Notes: generated by a model not told the origin, from the sequence alone. 64,000 nt of DNA from Paenibacillus assamensis DSM 18201 (GCF_000422445.1 NZ_AULU01000010.1:1-64000); one strand, 5' to 3'; numbered from the stretch's first letter, positions 42,960-52,620 are shown. Translations and numbers: made by a program.

Positions 42960-44210
42960 TTATCGCAATAAGCGAATAATGCGAACGATGTAGGATCCCA
43001 GTAGTAGTACTAAGCAAATACCTAGTGTTAGGTATGCTCCCCATTGCAGGGTATAGACAACCCATGACCAGTTCGTATGCGCTTCTGAAATGGTGGGTGG
43101 CATTAAAAATGAAGACCATGCTGCTGAATAAGGGGCAAGCCATGGAAATAATAAATAAGCAAACAATCCAGCGAGTATGCCATGTAGAAATCGTGCTATA
43201 AGAAATGGAGTATAACGCAAATCCGATTCATTTAGCAGACTTGCCACCTGTGCATGTACAGATAGTCCTGCCCACGATACGATCCAAGCTGCTGCTGTAA
43301 CTTGCATGCGCAAATCAGAGCCTTCAGCGCTTCCGGCTGCTTTGGAGCCAAGTGTAACTTCAAATAGCCCCCCAGATAGTGCAGGTGCGAGAGATTCAGG
43401 CAAGTGTATCCATGATAAGAGCATACGAAGTGTATGATCCCATAATTTCATCATGCCAGCAGAGGTGAGCAGTTCCATGAGGACAGAGAAAAAAACAACA
43501 AGCCCTCCCACAACCATCATTAATTTTAAAGAAGATTGGATAGCTTGTGATAGTAACGTCCCTAATGGTCGTCCATCCTGCAAACGAGCAGTATGCATTG
43601 CTCGAAATGCAGTTATCCATATGGATGGCGAACGTGATGTTAAACGGCTAGTTGAAGTCGTTACCTGATCTGTGGCTGGGGTAGTGGGCGTACGATAAGC
43701 ATGGAAACGCATCATGATGCCAAGAAGCAGGCCCGCACCGTAATGTGCAATGGCAAGTGGCAAGGCAAGAGCAGGACTTCCAAAAAAACCTACAGCAACA
43801 GCTCCTATTAAAAAGATAGGATCTGATGTGGTCGTGAATGAGACGAGCCGTTCTCCCTCCTCCCGCGTAAGAAGTCCCTCAGATCGGAGTCTGGTCGTCA
43901 GCTTGGCACCTACAGGATACCCTGAAGCATATCCCATCGCTACCACGAAACCACCTACCCCTGGAACCCGAAACAAAGGCCGCATGATTGGGTCTAATAG
44001 TGCTCCAATTCCATGAACAATGCCGAACCCAAGCAGTGCTTCCGATATAATGAAAAATGGCAGTAGAGAAGGGAACAGCACGTCCCACCAAATACCTACT
44101 CCTCGTAAGGCCGCTTGCAGAATAGATGCCGGATATTGCAGCATAAGGGCGAATATTGCGCTCAATAGTATAAAGCGGACAATACTCCCTATTTTAATGT
44201 ACCAAGGCAT
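42960..44210 (-). CDS. ylbJ: Sporulation integral membrane protein YlbJ
   Basis: 416 residues with about eight membrane segments. Motifs include LFPSLLPFFIISEALLGFG, GYASGYPVGAKLTTRLRSEG and SDPIFLIGAVAVGFFGSP, the conserved features of YlbJ. The protein is needed for spore cortex formation in B. subtilis. The ATG at 44210 follows GGAGGGAG and gives MPWYIKIG; the frame extends upstream without a site. It is divergent from a 31-residue membrane-peptide gene. Confidence 0.9.
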   Translation of the reverse strand: MPWYIKIGSIVRFILLSAIFALMLQYPASILQAALRGVGIWWDVLFPSLLPFFIISEALLGFGIVHGIGALLDPIMRPLFRVPGVGGFVVAMGYASGYPVGAKLTTRLRSEGLLTREEGERLVSFTTTSDPIFLIGAVAVGFFGSPALALPLAIAHYGAGLLLGIMMRFHAYRTPTTPATDQVTTSTSRLTSRSPSIWITAFRAMHTARLQDGRPLGTLLSQAIQSSLKLMMVVGGLVVFFSVLMELLTSAGMMKLWDHTLRMLLSWIHLPESLAPALSGGLFEVTLGSKAAGSAEGSDLRMQVTAAAWIVSWAGLSVHAQVASLLNESDLRYTPFLIARFLHGILAGLFAYLLFPWLAPYSAAWSSFLMPPTISEAHTNWSWVVYTLQWGAYLTLGICLVLLLGSYIVRIIRLLR

Positions 44211-44443
44211 AATATGCTCTCCCTCCGCGCACCGTAACGATGTCTGGGACAAGAGGTCCCAATGGATCATATGAAGGATATTGGACAATCATGACATGGG
44301 AATAGGGCTTTGTAATCAAATTGTAAAGAAACCGCTTGCATTTTTTAATATAAAAACGGCTATCCTTATGATACAATTTCATTAAATAATTGATGAAGCG
44401 CTAAAGTAACCAATCTAATTGGGTTGAAATAGGGGGGAGACGA

Positions 44444-44539
44444 ATGAGTATTATAGCTGGTATTCTTGTTTGTGCTTTCGTCTACGTCATTCGAGAGTCG
44501 CTGATTAGTCCTGCTGAAGAAGAGTGGAAATACTATTGA
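44444..44539 (+). CDS. 31-residue membrane peptide
   Basis: A very strong site, AGGGGGGAGA, precedes ATG at 44444. The peptide has one hydrophobic segment (SIIAGILVCAFVYVI) followed by RESLISPAEEEWKYY, and its stop is nine bases before a terminator. It has an independent gene layout with its own terminator and no neighbour on the same transcript. The function is unknown; small single-pass peptides of this size are common in sporulating Bacillales. Confidence 0.7.
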   Translation: MSIIAGILVCAFVYVIRESLISPAEEEWKYY

Positions 44540-44547
44540 TAACCATG

Positions 44548-44577
44548 ACGCTGAACACACCGTTCAGCGTTTTTTTG
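44548..44577 (+). terminator. Terminator of the 31-residue peptide gene
   Basis: ACGCTGAAC pairs perfectly with GTTCAGCGT around a five-base loop, followed by seven T residues. Confidence 0.92.
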
Positions 44578-44631
44578 TGATATAATGAGCCCGAAACTTT
44601 ATGGTCACTTTATAGAAAGATAGGTGAGAAC

Positions 44632-45012
44632 GTGCAGCGGTATCAAGGTAGTATATATGAAGCATTAGGAGGAGAACCGGTACTTCGCCAAGTAGTCGAG
44701 GCGTTCTATCCTAAAGTACAAGCACATCCATTAATTGGGCCATTGTTCCCTGAAAATATTGATCCTGTAGTAGAGAAACAGCTCTTGTTTTTAACTCAAT
44801 TTTTTGGTGGTCCAGCAATCTATTCAGAACTATACGGACATCCAATGATGCGAGCTCGGCACCTTCCTTTTCCGATTACGCCGAAGCATGCGGATGCGTG
44901 GTTGAGCTGTATGGAAGCCGCTCTACAAGAAGTGAATGTTGATGCAGAACTTTCGCAGTTTATTATTGAGCGTCTGCGTGGTCCAGCGTATCACTTTGTT
45001 AATCAACCTTAG
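44632..45012 (+). CDS. Truncated haemoglobin (group II, YjbI-like)
   Basis: 126 residues, the size of group II 2/2 globins. SIYEALGGEPVLRQVVEAFY is the A/B-helix start, and FGGPAIYSELYGHPMMRARHLPFPIT includes the proximal histidine in the F region. The distal region carries a Tyr as expected for the family. It binds O2 or NO. The GTG start follows AGGTGAG. It precedes a DUF2225 gene by 32 nt. Confidence 0.93.
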   Translation: MQRYQGSIYEALGGEPVLRQVVEAFYPKVQAHPLIGPLFPENIDPVVEKQLLFLTQFFGGPAIYSELYGHPMMRARHLPFPITPKHADAWLSCMEAALQEVNVDAELSQFIIERLRGPAYHFVNQP

Positions 45013-45044
45013 TCAGTCAACATATAAGAGGGGGCATATTGTAA

Positions 45045-45779
45045 ATGAATTCCTCGGTTGAAGTTGAGCCTTTATATCAAATTGATGTTCGGTGTCCTCA
45101 ATGTGACATACCTTATCGAACATCAAGAGTTCGCTCCCGATTTAAGCATGCCAAACAAGTGGACAGTGACTTCTGTCAACACTATTCAAATGAACGCTAC
45201 AATCCTGACTATTATGTGGTGTGTGTATGTCCGCATTGTGGGTGTGCAACGACAGAGAACAGTAAAAAGCAATGGACGGACAAGCAGAAAGCGCAGTTTC
45301 AAGAACGGATCGGCAAGCAGTGGACAGCACGAGATTATGGGGCAGAGCGGAACTGGGAAATGGCTTTGCAAACGTACCAATTGGCAGTACTGACCGCGCA
45401 AACGATTCAAGAGAGCGACAGAGTGCTGGCGGGGCTGCTTCATCATACAGCATGGCTGCATCGGTATCGGAATAATACCGAACAAGAACTGCGGTATTTG
45501 AAGTTTGCTCTACAAGCATACGTGGCTGTTTTTGAAAAAGAAGCTGCCGAGCTAAATGATGCAAAACTCATTTATATGATAGGTGAGTTATATCGTCGGC
45601 TTGGTCAATTTCAAGATGCTGCTAAATGCTTTGCAAGACTCATTCATGATAAAAAAATTATGGATGCGGCGATGATTCGTGCGGCGCGTGAGCAATGGGC
45701 GGTTATGCGTGAAGAGATGCAAGCTCAGAAGCTAGAAACACCAGATGAAATGTTCCAAGAGAAACGGATTGTACTGTAA
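45045..45779 (+). CDS. DUF2225 family zinc-finger/TPR-like protein
   Basis: 244 residues. The N-terminus has paired cysteines VRCPQCDIPY and VCPHCGCAT, a zinc-ribbon pair separated by about 50 residues. The rest is helical with a repeat-like region (LIYMIGELYRRLGQFQDAAKCFARL), as in DUF2225 proteins, which are found with redox and iron-sulphur genes in Bacilli. It is likely co-transcribed with the truncated haemoglobin gene. The biochemical role is unknown. Confidence 0.9.
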   Translation: MNSSVEVEPLYQIDVRCPQCDIPYRTSRVRSRFKHAKQVDSDFCQHYSNERYNPDYYVVCVCPHCGCATTENSKKQWTDKQKAQFQERIGKQWTARDYGAERNWEMALQTYQLAVLTAQTIQESDRVLAGLLHHTAWLHRYRNNTEQELRYLKFALQAYVAVFEKEAAELNDAKLIYMIGELYRRLGQFQDAAKCFARLIHDKKIMDAAMIRAAREQWAVMREEMQAQKLETPDEMFQEKRIVL

Positions 45780-45841
45780 AGTTTGCTTGGTAACCGTGGT
45801 AATAACATAAGATGTTCACATAAAAATTTTTAGAAAATAAA

Positions 45842-45886
45842 ACAAGCCATCCCGTTATGCGCCGCAGCGTGTACAGGATGGCTTGT
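45842..45886. terminator. Convergent terminator
   Basis: ACAAGCCATCC (45842-45852) pairs perfectly with GGATGGCTTGT (45876-45886). The minus-strand tail TTTTATTTT is the better one, serving the methyltransferase gene, and the plus tail serves the DUF2225 gene less well. Confidence 0.85.
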
Positions 45887-45906
45887 GTGTTTATCAACAA
45901 GCATTT

Positions 45907-46680
45907 TTAAACTTCTTTTTTGGCTTGAATAAGTGCAGATTGCCCACGGAAGCTGATGATTTGCTGTTTGCTCGTTTGAATTCGGAAGTAATGTTGTGTG
46001 TCATATGATGCTTCCAGCATCAGTTGAGTAAGCTCTTGCCGAACTTGATCGGATTGCCCCATGCGCTTAAACCATTCATCAAAGGCAAATGTTTTAGGGA
46101 ACGTATACATGCTTTCGATAGTAAAGCCGCTGGATTCCAAAAAATACATCCATTCCCCTTTCTTAAACGCTCGGTTGTGGCTAGGGTCCCTCTTTTTCTC
46201 AACGGTATTGTAAAATTGGTCAAGGAGGTCTGATTCAGGAGCTACGTTATCAATAATCAATAATCGACCGTTTCGTTTAAGCACACGGTATGATTCTTGA
46301 ATAAACGAATGGACGTCAGGGAAATGGTGAGCGGCAATCCGACAGGTAATAATATCAAAGCTGTGGTCAGCAAACGGGAGCTTCTCAGCGTCCCCTTCTA
46401 CAAACTGAATATGCTGATGTCCATTCCCTGTTATAAATGATTCCGCACTCGCAAGAATCTCAGGTGTCATATCATAAGCAACAATGTGCTTGGCGTAAGG
46501 TGCCAATGCATTAGCAACATGTCCGCCACCAGTGGCAATGTCAAGTACAGAAGAGTGATTCTCGCTTAAAGCTAGCATGACGAGCAGATCTAAGTCTTTT
46601 CCTTTAGCATGAGTTTGGCTTGAAACATACTTCGATGCGTGTTGGCCGAACTGCTGCAATACTTGCTTTTTGATATCCAT
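45907..46680 (-). CDS. Class I SAM-dependent methyltransferase (YcgJ/UbiE type)
   Basis: 257 residues. Motif I is SVLDIATGGGHVANALAP, then VEGDAEKLPFADHSFDIITCRIAAHHFPDV and RVLKRNGRLLIIDNVAPE, the UbiE-like pattern. The C-terminus extends beyond the core fold by a helical section. The methyl acceptor cannot be inferred. It stands alone with its own terminator and differs from the MerR-fused methyltransferases earlier in the window, lacking a DNA-binding domain. Confidence 0.9.
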   Translation of the reverse strand: MDIKKQVLQQFGQHASKYVSSQTHAKGKDLDLLVMLALSENHSSVLDIATGGGHVANALAPYAKHIVAYDMTPEILASAESFITGNGHQHIQFVEGDAEKLPFADHSFDIITCRIAAHHFPDVHSFIQESYRVLKRNGRLLIIDNVAPESDLLDQFYNTVEKKRDPSHNRAFKKGEWMYFLESSGFTIESMYTFPKTFAFDEWFKRMGQSDQVRQELTQLMLEASYDTQHYFRIQTSKQQIISFRGQSALIQAKKEV

Positions 46681-46801
46681 GGATTTGCCCCCTCATCCGT
46701 ATCGTTCCATTGTATGAAACTATGTTTCATTATTATCACAAGTGGATTATAACTAAATTGTTCCAATCGTGTAAAGGGGAATTTTATTTCCACAGCCATG
46801 C

Positions 46802-46848
46802 ACAAACAGACAAAACCCCGGCGCTCTTACATAGAGTCAATCCGGGGT
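46802..46848 (-). terminator. Terminator of the small-protein operon
   Basis: On the minus strand ACCCCGG and CCGGGGT flank a loop and are followed by TTTTGTCTGTTTG. It is downstream of the zinc-finger and YycC-like genes. Confidence 0.85.
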
Positions 46849-46934
46849 AAAATGATTTATGAATTCGCATGTGAAAAGTGACTGCAGATTCATTCGTAAT
46901 AGAAATACGAATAAGTAGCCATTAGCGTTGGTGA

Positions 46935-47174
46935 CTAAGGTAGTCTAGGCAATTTCTTGTTAGCAAGCAAATAATCACTGTCTGCGTCTACTATTGTCAC
47001 GCTGCTGTTGCAGCAAGGGAATACGAGCAAGCGCTTCTTGCCATCATGGATATCTGGCAGTTCCTCAGGGCGGATTGGTAATAGTACATGCTTCTGATGA
47101 CAATAAGGACATTGCTGCGCGTAAAGATCTCCCATCTGTTCATCATAGGGAAGTGTATTTTCAAATGGAATCAT
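46935..47174 (-). CDS. Small zinc-finger-like protein of unknown function
   Basis: 79 residues with two cysteine pairs, QQCPYCHQKH and VFPCCNSS, which could bind one zinc. Few aromatic residues are present outside that core. Two bases separate its start from the stop of the YycC-like gene upstream, so the two form an operon. Family not recognised. Confidence 0.72.
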   Translation of the reverse strand: MIPFENTLPYDEQMGDLYAQQCPYCHQKHVLLPIRPEELPDIHDGKKRLLVFPCCNSSVTIVDADSDYLLANKKLPRLP

Positions 47175-47176
47175 AG

Positions 47177-47353
47177 TTAAGCCTCCTTGCCGTCCACTTT
47201 CTCTTCTGATGAATTTGATGACGATTGGGCCGCGATCTCGGCAAGTTTTTGCATCAATATGTGCTGCGGCATATGCATCAATTGTTCTAATGGGACACCA
47301 AGAGCTTCAGACAGCTTGACAGCAGTGTCAGCTGATATTTGTAATGGTCTCAT
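47177..47353 (-). CDS. yycC: YycC-like small protein
   Basis: 58 residues. RPLQISADTAVKLSEALGVP and EQLMHMPQHILMQKLAEIA follow the YycC family pattern of a small helical protein. The ATG at 47353 follows GAAGGAGGT with good spacing; the longer open frame upstream lacks a site. Function unknown. Confidence 0.8.
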   Translation of the reverse strand: MRPLQISADTAVKLSEALGVPLEQLMHMPQHILMQKLAEIAAQSSSNSSEEKVDGKEA

Positions 47354-47565
47354 CGATAGACCTCCTTCAAATAATATCTTTGTTGAACCTAGCAGGACCA
47401 CGGGTGTAATATGGATTATAGTCTAGTTATACACGTTCAGCACCGAATTGACAAATCGGGAATTGAAGCTCAATTCCGAACAAATGAGTACAGCTTAGAA
47501 TAGACAACATGAATCAAACGTTTCGTGCTGCTACAGTTATACCAATTCAGAAAGGTGTGTACATC

Positions 47566-49374
47566 GTGAAATTACCTCTACAGCAAACGTGGGACTTGGA
47601 AGTTATTTTCTCTGGAGGCTCTGAATCAGAAGAGCTCCAACAGGCTATGGTTCAATTGGAGAAAGACATGCAAGTATTGCATGAGACATTGAAGCAGTTT
47701 CCTGTCATCGAAACAACGGAAGACGTACATAAACTTGCAGCAAACACGTTGGATATGCAGGATATCTCGGCGCGAGCGCACGAAGTGGGAAGCTTTATTG
47801 GCTGCTTGACGTCGCAAAATGTGAAAGACAAGAAGGCAATTCAATTGACAGGACGTGTACAAAGCTTACGTGCACAGCTAGTTACGTTGAATACGTTGTT
47901 TGATGAGAAATGGAGCGCGATGAACGATGAGCTCTGGCAGCAATACATTTCTTTGCCGGATATGAAGGGCATCCAATTTCCATTGAATGAACGTAGAGAT
48001 TGGGCACGTGAGAAGCTTTCTCCAGAACAAGAGGCGCTAATTGGGGATCTATCTATCGATGGTTACCATGCGTGGGGAGAATTGTATAACCGTATTGTTT
48101 CACAAATACGTATTGAAGTAGAGGATAATGGAGCACAATTGCAATTGTCTGCAGGACAAGCGCATAACCGTCTGTCTCATCCTGAACGTGAAGTTCGTGA
48201 AGAAACATTCAAGCTGTGGGAACAAGCTTGGTCTGAACAAGCTGACTTCTGTGCTGAATCGTTGAACCGTATTGGCGGCTTCCGCTTGAAGCTGTATGAG
48301 CATCGTGGTTGGGATAATGTGTTGAAAGAACCTTTGGCTATTAACCGTATGTCTACGGACACCTTGAATGCGATGTGGGATACGATTGTGAAGAACAAGC
48401 CAGCATTCGTGAAATATTTGGAGCGCAAGGCGAAGCTGTTAGGTGTAGAGCGCTTATCTTGGTGCGATGTAGATGCTCCAATCGGCAGCACGCAATCTAA
48501 GATTGGATATGATGAAGGCGCGCAAATGATCGTTGAGCAGTTCAATAAGTTCAGTGAGAAAATGGCGCAATTTTCTGTACACGCCTTTGAGAATGGATGG
48601 ATTGAGGTAGAGGATCGCGCTGGCAAGCGTCCAGGTGGATTCTGTACAGGACTTCCGGTAAGTAAGCAAACACGCATCTTTATGACTTATGCCGGTACAC
48701 CATCTAATGTATCCACGTTGGCACATGAACTTGGTCATGGATACCATCAATTTGTTATGGATGATCTGCCAGAAATGGCGCAGAATTATGCCATGAATGT
48801 GGCAGAGACGGCTTCAACGTTTGCTGAGATGATCGTTGCGGATTCTGCTGTAAAACAAGCGAAGGATGAGGATGAGAAGCTTTCCTTAATCGAAGACAAA
48901 ATTCAACGTTCTGTTGCATTCTTTATGAACATTCATGCACGCTTCTTGTTCGAAACTCGCTTCTATGAAGAGCGCCGCAAAGGCTTGCTCTCTGTTGAGC
49001 AATTGAACGAACTTATGGAAGAAGCGCAGAAGGAAGCATACTGTGACTCGCTGTCATCGTACCATCCGCATTTCTGGGCATCTAAATTACACTTCTATTT
49101 GACCGGTGTTCCATTCTACAACTTCCCGTATACGTTCGGCTACTTGTTCAGCACGGGCTTGTATGCACGTGCACAGGAAGAAGGAACAACGTTTGCAGCG
49201 AAGTATGATGATTTGCTGCGCGATACAGGCAGTATGACGGTAGAAGATTTGGCTCAGAAGCATCTTGGTGTTGATTTGACACAAGCAGACTTCTGGCAAA
49301 GTGCAATTGATGTGACGGTTCAAGATATTGAGCAATTTTTAGCGATGACGGATAATAAGGATGCAGTAAAATAG
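47566..49374 (+). CDS. M3 family oligoendopeptidase (PepF-like)
   Basis: 602 residues. The zinc motif HELGHGYHQ and the downstream Glu-containing TASTFAEMIV are the M3 catalytic elements; the family degrades short peptides in the cytoplasm. The GTG at 47566 follows AAAGGTG at good spacing and gives the usual family start (KLPLQQTWDLEVIF); an ATG at 47509 lacks a site. It shares a one-base overlap with an MFS gene, so the two are coupled. Confidence 0.92.
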   Translation: MKLPLQQTWDLEVIFSGGSESEELQQAMVQLEKDMQVLHETLKQFPVIETTEDVHKLAANTLDMQDISARAHEVGSFIGCLTSQNVKDKKAIQLTGRVQSLRAQLVTLNTLFDEKWSAMNDELWQQYISLPDMKGIQFPLNERRDWAREKLSPEQEALIGDLSIDGYHAWGELYNRIVSQIRIEVEDNGAQLQLSAGQAHNRLSHPEREVREETFKLWEQAWSEQADFCAESLNRIGGFRLKLYEHRGWDNVLKEPLAINRMSTDTLNAMWDTIVKNKPAFVKYLERKAKLLGVERLSWCDVDAPIGSTQSKIGYDEGAQMIVEQFNKFSEKMAQFSVHAFENGWIEVEDRAGKRPGGFCTGLPVSKQTRIFMTYAGTPSNVSTLAHELGHGYHQFVMDDLPEMAQNYAMNVAETASTFAEMIVADSAVKQAKDEDEKLSLIEDKIQRSVAFFMNIHARFLFETRFYEERRKGLLSVEQLNELMEEAQKEAYCDSLSSYHPHFWASKLHFYLTGVPFYNFPYTFGYLFSTGLYARAQEEGTTFAAKYDDLLRDTGSMTVEDLAQKHLGVDLTQADFWQSAIDVTVQDIEQFLAMTDNKDAVK

Positions 49375-50594
49375 TGAATTCTATACAGCTTAAACTGGTA
49401 CACACGTTGTTCCATTCAACAAACTCTGTATTTATTCCTTACTTGCCGCTGCTGCTGATGCAAAGAGGGTTCAGTACGATTGAGACGAGTACACTGCTTA
49501 TGCTCGGACCTTTTATTGCTATGTTTGCCCAGCCGGTGGCAGGAGTGATAAGCGATAGAATGGGAGCGGTTCGTCCGCTCCTATTGTCGCTGTGGCTAGT
49601 AATGGGGATTTGTGCAACAACAATGTTTCTAACGACCGACCCTTACATAACGACAGCAAGTTTATTAATCATGTATATCTTTTTCATGCCTACCGTATCG
49701 TTGTTGGATGCCTTAACTGTGAAAATGGCACCTGTATTAGGTACCACCTACAGTTCTATTCGATTGTGGGGATCTGTTGGCTTCTGTCTTATGCTTGTAG
49801 GAATGGGCATGTTTTTCGATCAGATTGGTGGGGTTAGCGCTCTCCTATGGATATTCCTCAGCATTTGGTCTGGAGTTATGATGATGTTTTTAATTATGCG
49901 TGAACCAGAGGCGCTCACTTCAGGAGTAGGTGAAGTGGAGGAGGCAGGCAAACCTCGTACTTTGAATTGGCAGTCCGTTCGACAAGTATTTTCGAACCCA
50001 ACCTTGTTGGTGTTCTTCGGCATGCTTATGCTGATTGCAATTCCTCATCGTATGAACGATGGTCTGCTTAGCATTCATCTTCAAGCTGAAGGTGGGACAG
50101 GCAATCATATTTCATGGGCTTGGGCAGTAGCTGGAGCGAGTGAAATTGTTGGCTTTTTCTTTATGGGCAATATCGTGAAAAGATTTTCGATGCAGCGCAT
50201 GCTCTTGATCGTATCCATTTTGTATACAATTCGGTGGGGGCTGTGTGTAGTGTTTACGGATCCGTGGGCGATTGTCGCGATTCAAGCGATGCATGCCATT
50301 ACTTTTGTAGCGGTTTGGGTAACATCTATCGAATTCGTTGCCCGAATTTTGCCGAGGGAAATGAATGCAACGGGTCAAGCACTGTTGAACATGCTGTTTA
50401 TTGGCGTCGCTGGTATTGCAGGAGGATCAATTGGTGGAGCGCTGCATGAATCGTATGGCGGTGCAGGGATGTACAGCTTCGGTATCGTGTGCGCCGCATT
50501 AGCTGCGATTGGATTCATGATATGGTCCAGTCAATCGAAGAAGCGTAAGCAAGTATATAAAAAGGTTAGCAGCAAGCAGGTCTCATCTATGTAA
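49374..50594 (+). CDS. MFS transporter (LacY/HcaT-like)
   Basis: 406 residues with about twelve membrane segments. The start NSIQLKLVHTLFHSTNSVFI and SDRMGAVRPLLLSLW between helices 2 and 3 are typical of the MFS_1-like/nucleoside and 3-phenylpropionate group. The GTG at 49374 overlaps the peptidase stop (TAGTG). Substrate unknown; a basic tail ends the protein. Confidence 0.85.
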   Translation: MNSIQLKLVHTLFHSTNSVFIPYLPLLLMQRGFSTIETSTLLMLGPFIAMFAQPVAGVISDRMGAVRPLLLSLWLVMGICATTMFLTTDPYITTASLLIMYIFFMPTVSLLDALTVKMAPVLGTTYSSIRLWGSVGFCLMLVGMGMFFDQIGGVSALLWIFLSIWSGVMMMFLIMREPEALTSGVGEVEEAGKPRTLNWQSVRQVFSNPTLLVFFGMLMLIAIPHRMNDGLLSIHLQAEGGTGNHISWAWAVAGASEIVGFFFMGNIVKRFSMQRMLLIVSILYTIRWGLCVVFTDPWAIVAIQAMHAITFVAVWVTSIEFVARILPREMNATGQALLNMLFIGVAGIAGGSIGGALHESYGGAGMYSFGIVCAALAAIGFMIWSSQSKKRKQVYKKVSSKQVSSM

Positions 50595-50655
50595 CATAGC
50601 AGCTCGATTTGAAGTCGTATGACCACGGCGAAATGATGCTGTATCACTTCACAAC

Positions 50656-50685
50656 AAAAAGAAGAAGCTCTAGTTGAGCTTCTTC
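50656..50685 (-). terminator. Terminator of the minus-strand SASP gene
   Basis: GAAGAAGCTC pairs with GAGCTTCTTC around TAGTT; the T-rich tail lies on the minus strand. Confidence 0.8.
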
Positions 50686-50737
50686 GGCACTAGGAGTTAA
50701 GTATATAGGTGGAGAAGCGTCACATTGATACAATTAG

Positions 50738-50977
50738 TTAGCGCGTACTGCGTCCGCCAGCTAGTTGCTGTTCACCAATTTGGACAAGGCGTTTTGTGAT
50801 GTAACCACCAATAGTACCTGTGTCACGAGTGGTGTAATTGCCGTAGTAGCCGTCTTGTGGAATTGGAATTCCTAGCTCATGTGCAATTTCATATTTTAAT
50901 TGTTGTAAAGCTGCAGTTGCTTGTGGAACAACGAGGTTGTTCGTGCGGCTTTGGTTGTTAGCTTGATTTCCTGCCAT
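50738..50977 (-). CDS. Alpha/beta-type small acid-soluble spore protein
   Basis: 79 residues. NNLVVPQATAALQQLKYEIAHELGIPIP, read in parts, and GYITKRLVQIGEQQL are the two conserved SASP helices that coat spore DNA and protect it from UV. The germination-protease site lies in the first helix region (YEIAHELGI). The ATG at 50977 has AGGAGG seven bases upstream. It is closely related to the plus-strand SASP gene at 54291. Confidence 0.95.
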   Translation of the reverse strand: MAGNQANNQSRTNNLVVPQATAALQQLKYEIAHELGIPIPQDGYYGNYTTRDTGTIGGYITKRLVQIGEQQLAGGRSTR

Positions 50978-51054
50978 GTTGTTCACCTCCTATGAAGTTA
51001 GTATGGAAAAGTAATTTGTAAATATGCATACGGTTAATAGGATGGTGAATGTAA

Positions 51055-51097
51055 ATAATGCCAAGCATCTGTCGTGGATGCTTGGCATTATTTTTGT
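51055..51097. terminator. Terminator beside the aldose epimerase gene
   Basis: AATAATGCCAAGCATC pairs with GGATGCTTGGCATTATT around TGTCGT, with T runs on both strands. Confidence 0.9.
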
Positions 51098-51147
51098 CTT
51101 TCACGAATGGTCTGTAGTTTTCGAAGTAACTCGTTACAGACTGGGCG

Positions 51148-52113
51148 CTATGGATGGATAATATCTAGCTCAAGCACGAGTTCAACAGGCGTGTTGGGCA
51201 GCAGTTCGATAAGGCCTGTTGTGTCCTGATCGAAAGGAAGATTAGGTGCATCAGGCAGCCACGTATATGGCTCCACACAAATAATTTCATTGGCTTCGCC
51301 ACGTGTGTACAACACCCAATGTTTGAAATAAGGCTCGTTGCCTGCGTAGCGGATTCGATAGCCATCTTCACGCGTTAGCCAAGCTTCTGGTCGTTGTCCA
51401 CCAGTACTGAAAACAGTATCATAGTTGGTTCCTTGTAGATTTTGTCCCTTATTCAAGCCTTCGTGTTCGCCTAGCGGCAATGTTCTCCCTGTCATAATAA
51501 GCTCATGATCAAGCTCATAGATGCCAGAGACAGGGACTTGAAGCGTCCATTTCTCAGGTTCGCTGTCAAGCTGGAACCATGTATGTGTACCATAGCCAAA
51601 TGGCGCAGGCTGCTCGCCTATGTTTGTCATTTCCAGCTTTTGTGTTAAGCGGTGTCCTTTTAAAATATGTGTTAATTTCAACTCAAGTGGTGTTGGATAT
51701 TGCCTCATCCAATTCGCATCTTCTTCCGTACGGAATACGGTAGTAACGATACATTGATCATGTTCTACCACAGCAGATTGAACCGTCCAAGCTTGCGTGC
51801 GATGGAGGCCGTGAATGTGATTGTCATTCGCTGTATTTTGGTCGAATTGATAATCGACCCCTGCATAGGCGAAGCGACCGCGACGAATGCGTCCAGGCGG
51901 CATCAGCATGGGTATGCCGAAGTGATATGGCTTGGTCATGTAATAATCGAAGTCACTCTCCGCTGGTGTTCTCAGCACATCACGTTCAGCTTGCTTATCC
52001 CACAAACGAATGATATTGTTACCGAGGCTGGGCAGCAACGTTGCTTCAAGTGTCTCGCTGTGCATAATGATCGTTTCGTGCCCATTCCAAGTTCCCTTTG
52101 TAATTTGATGCAT
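51148..52113 (-). CDS. Aldose 1-epimerase family protein
   Basis: 321 residues. The GalM/YihR-like beta-sandwich is suggested by LGNNIIRLWDK, HIHGLHRTQAW (catalytic histidine region), FGYGTHTWFQLD and CVEPYTWLPDA. It interconverts alpha and beta forms of a sugar, with the substrate unknown. The ATG is well placed. No sugar-uptake genes adjoin. Confidence 0.9.
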   Translation of the reverse strand: MHQITKGTWNGHETIIMHSETLEATLLPSLGNNIIRLWDKQAERDVLRTPAESDFDYYMTKPYHFGIPMLMPPGRIRRGRFAYAGVDYQFDQNTANDNHIHGLHRTQAWTVQSAVVEHDQCIVTTVFRTEEDANWMRQYPTPLELKLTHILKGHRLTQKLEMTNIGEQPAPFGYGTHTWFQLDSEPEKWTLQVPVSGIYELDHELIMTGRTLPLGEHEGLNKGQNLQGTNYDTVFSTGGQRPEAWLTREDGYRIRYAGNEPYFKHWVLYTRGEANEIICVEPYTWLPDAPNLPFDQDTTGLIELLPNTPVELVLELDIIHP

Positions 52114-52327
52114 GGAATCCTCTCCTTTATGTAAGCAATCAATACGTTAATGATAGCAAATGGGAGGCGCAATGTCATACTGCTTGTTTGCATAAAAGAT
52201 TGCTGAGATAGCGGTAGAACGGGATGCGGAGCATAGTAGGCTGCGAGCTTAGCATGCAATTGTTGACAAATGATGATACGGCTGATAATCTAACAAATAA
52301 CTATTTGCTTGCTTATACGGAACAGAA

Positions 52328-52620
52328 ATCGTTGATGAGGATAAGTAGATTGTGATGAATTCGCTGCAGAGAGCCGATGGTAGGTGGGAATCGGTGCGGA
52401 CGTCGTGATTGAATGGACCTCGGAGTGTCTTGAGGAACGTATACTTTGTTTATTGAAGTATATTAGTATGCTATGACCGCAGCTCTGCGTTATGGAGGAG
52501 AGGCTTCGAGTTAGGTTTGTTACGTGTATCAGATGCAATATGCTGATATGACAACGTGACATCGAAGTGAATTAGGGTGGCAACACGGTCTTTCGTCCCT
52601 TGACGAAAGGCCTTTTTTTG
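52328..52620 (+). promoter_or_regulatory. Trp T-box riboswitch leader of trpS
   Basis: The leader has the standard T-box parts. A 5' stem I opens with GATGAGGATAAGTAG and the AGAGAGCC box. The specifier codon TGG (52414-52416) sits in GAATGGACC. The T-box AGGGTGGCAACACGG lies at 52574-52588, followed by a terminator stem (52587-52612) with seven T residues. Uncharged tRNA-Trp prevents termination and allows trpS expression. The DNA from 52114 to 52327 shows no gene. Confidence 0.95.
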
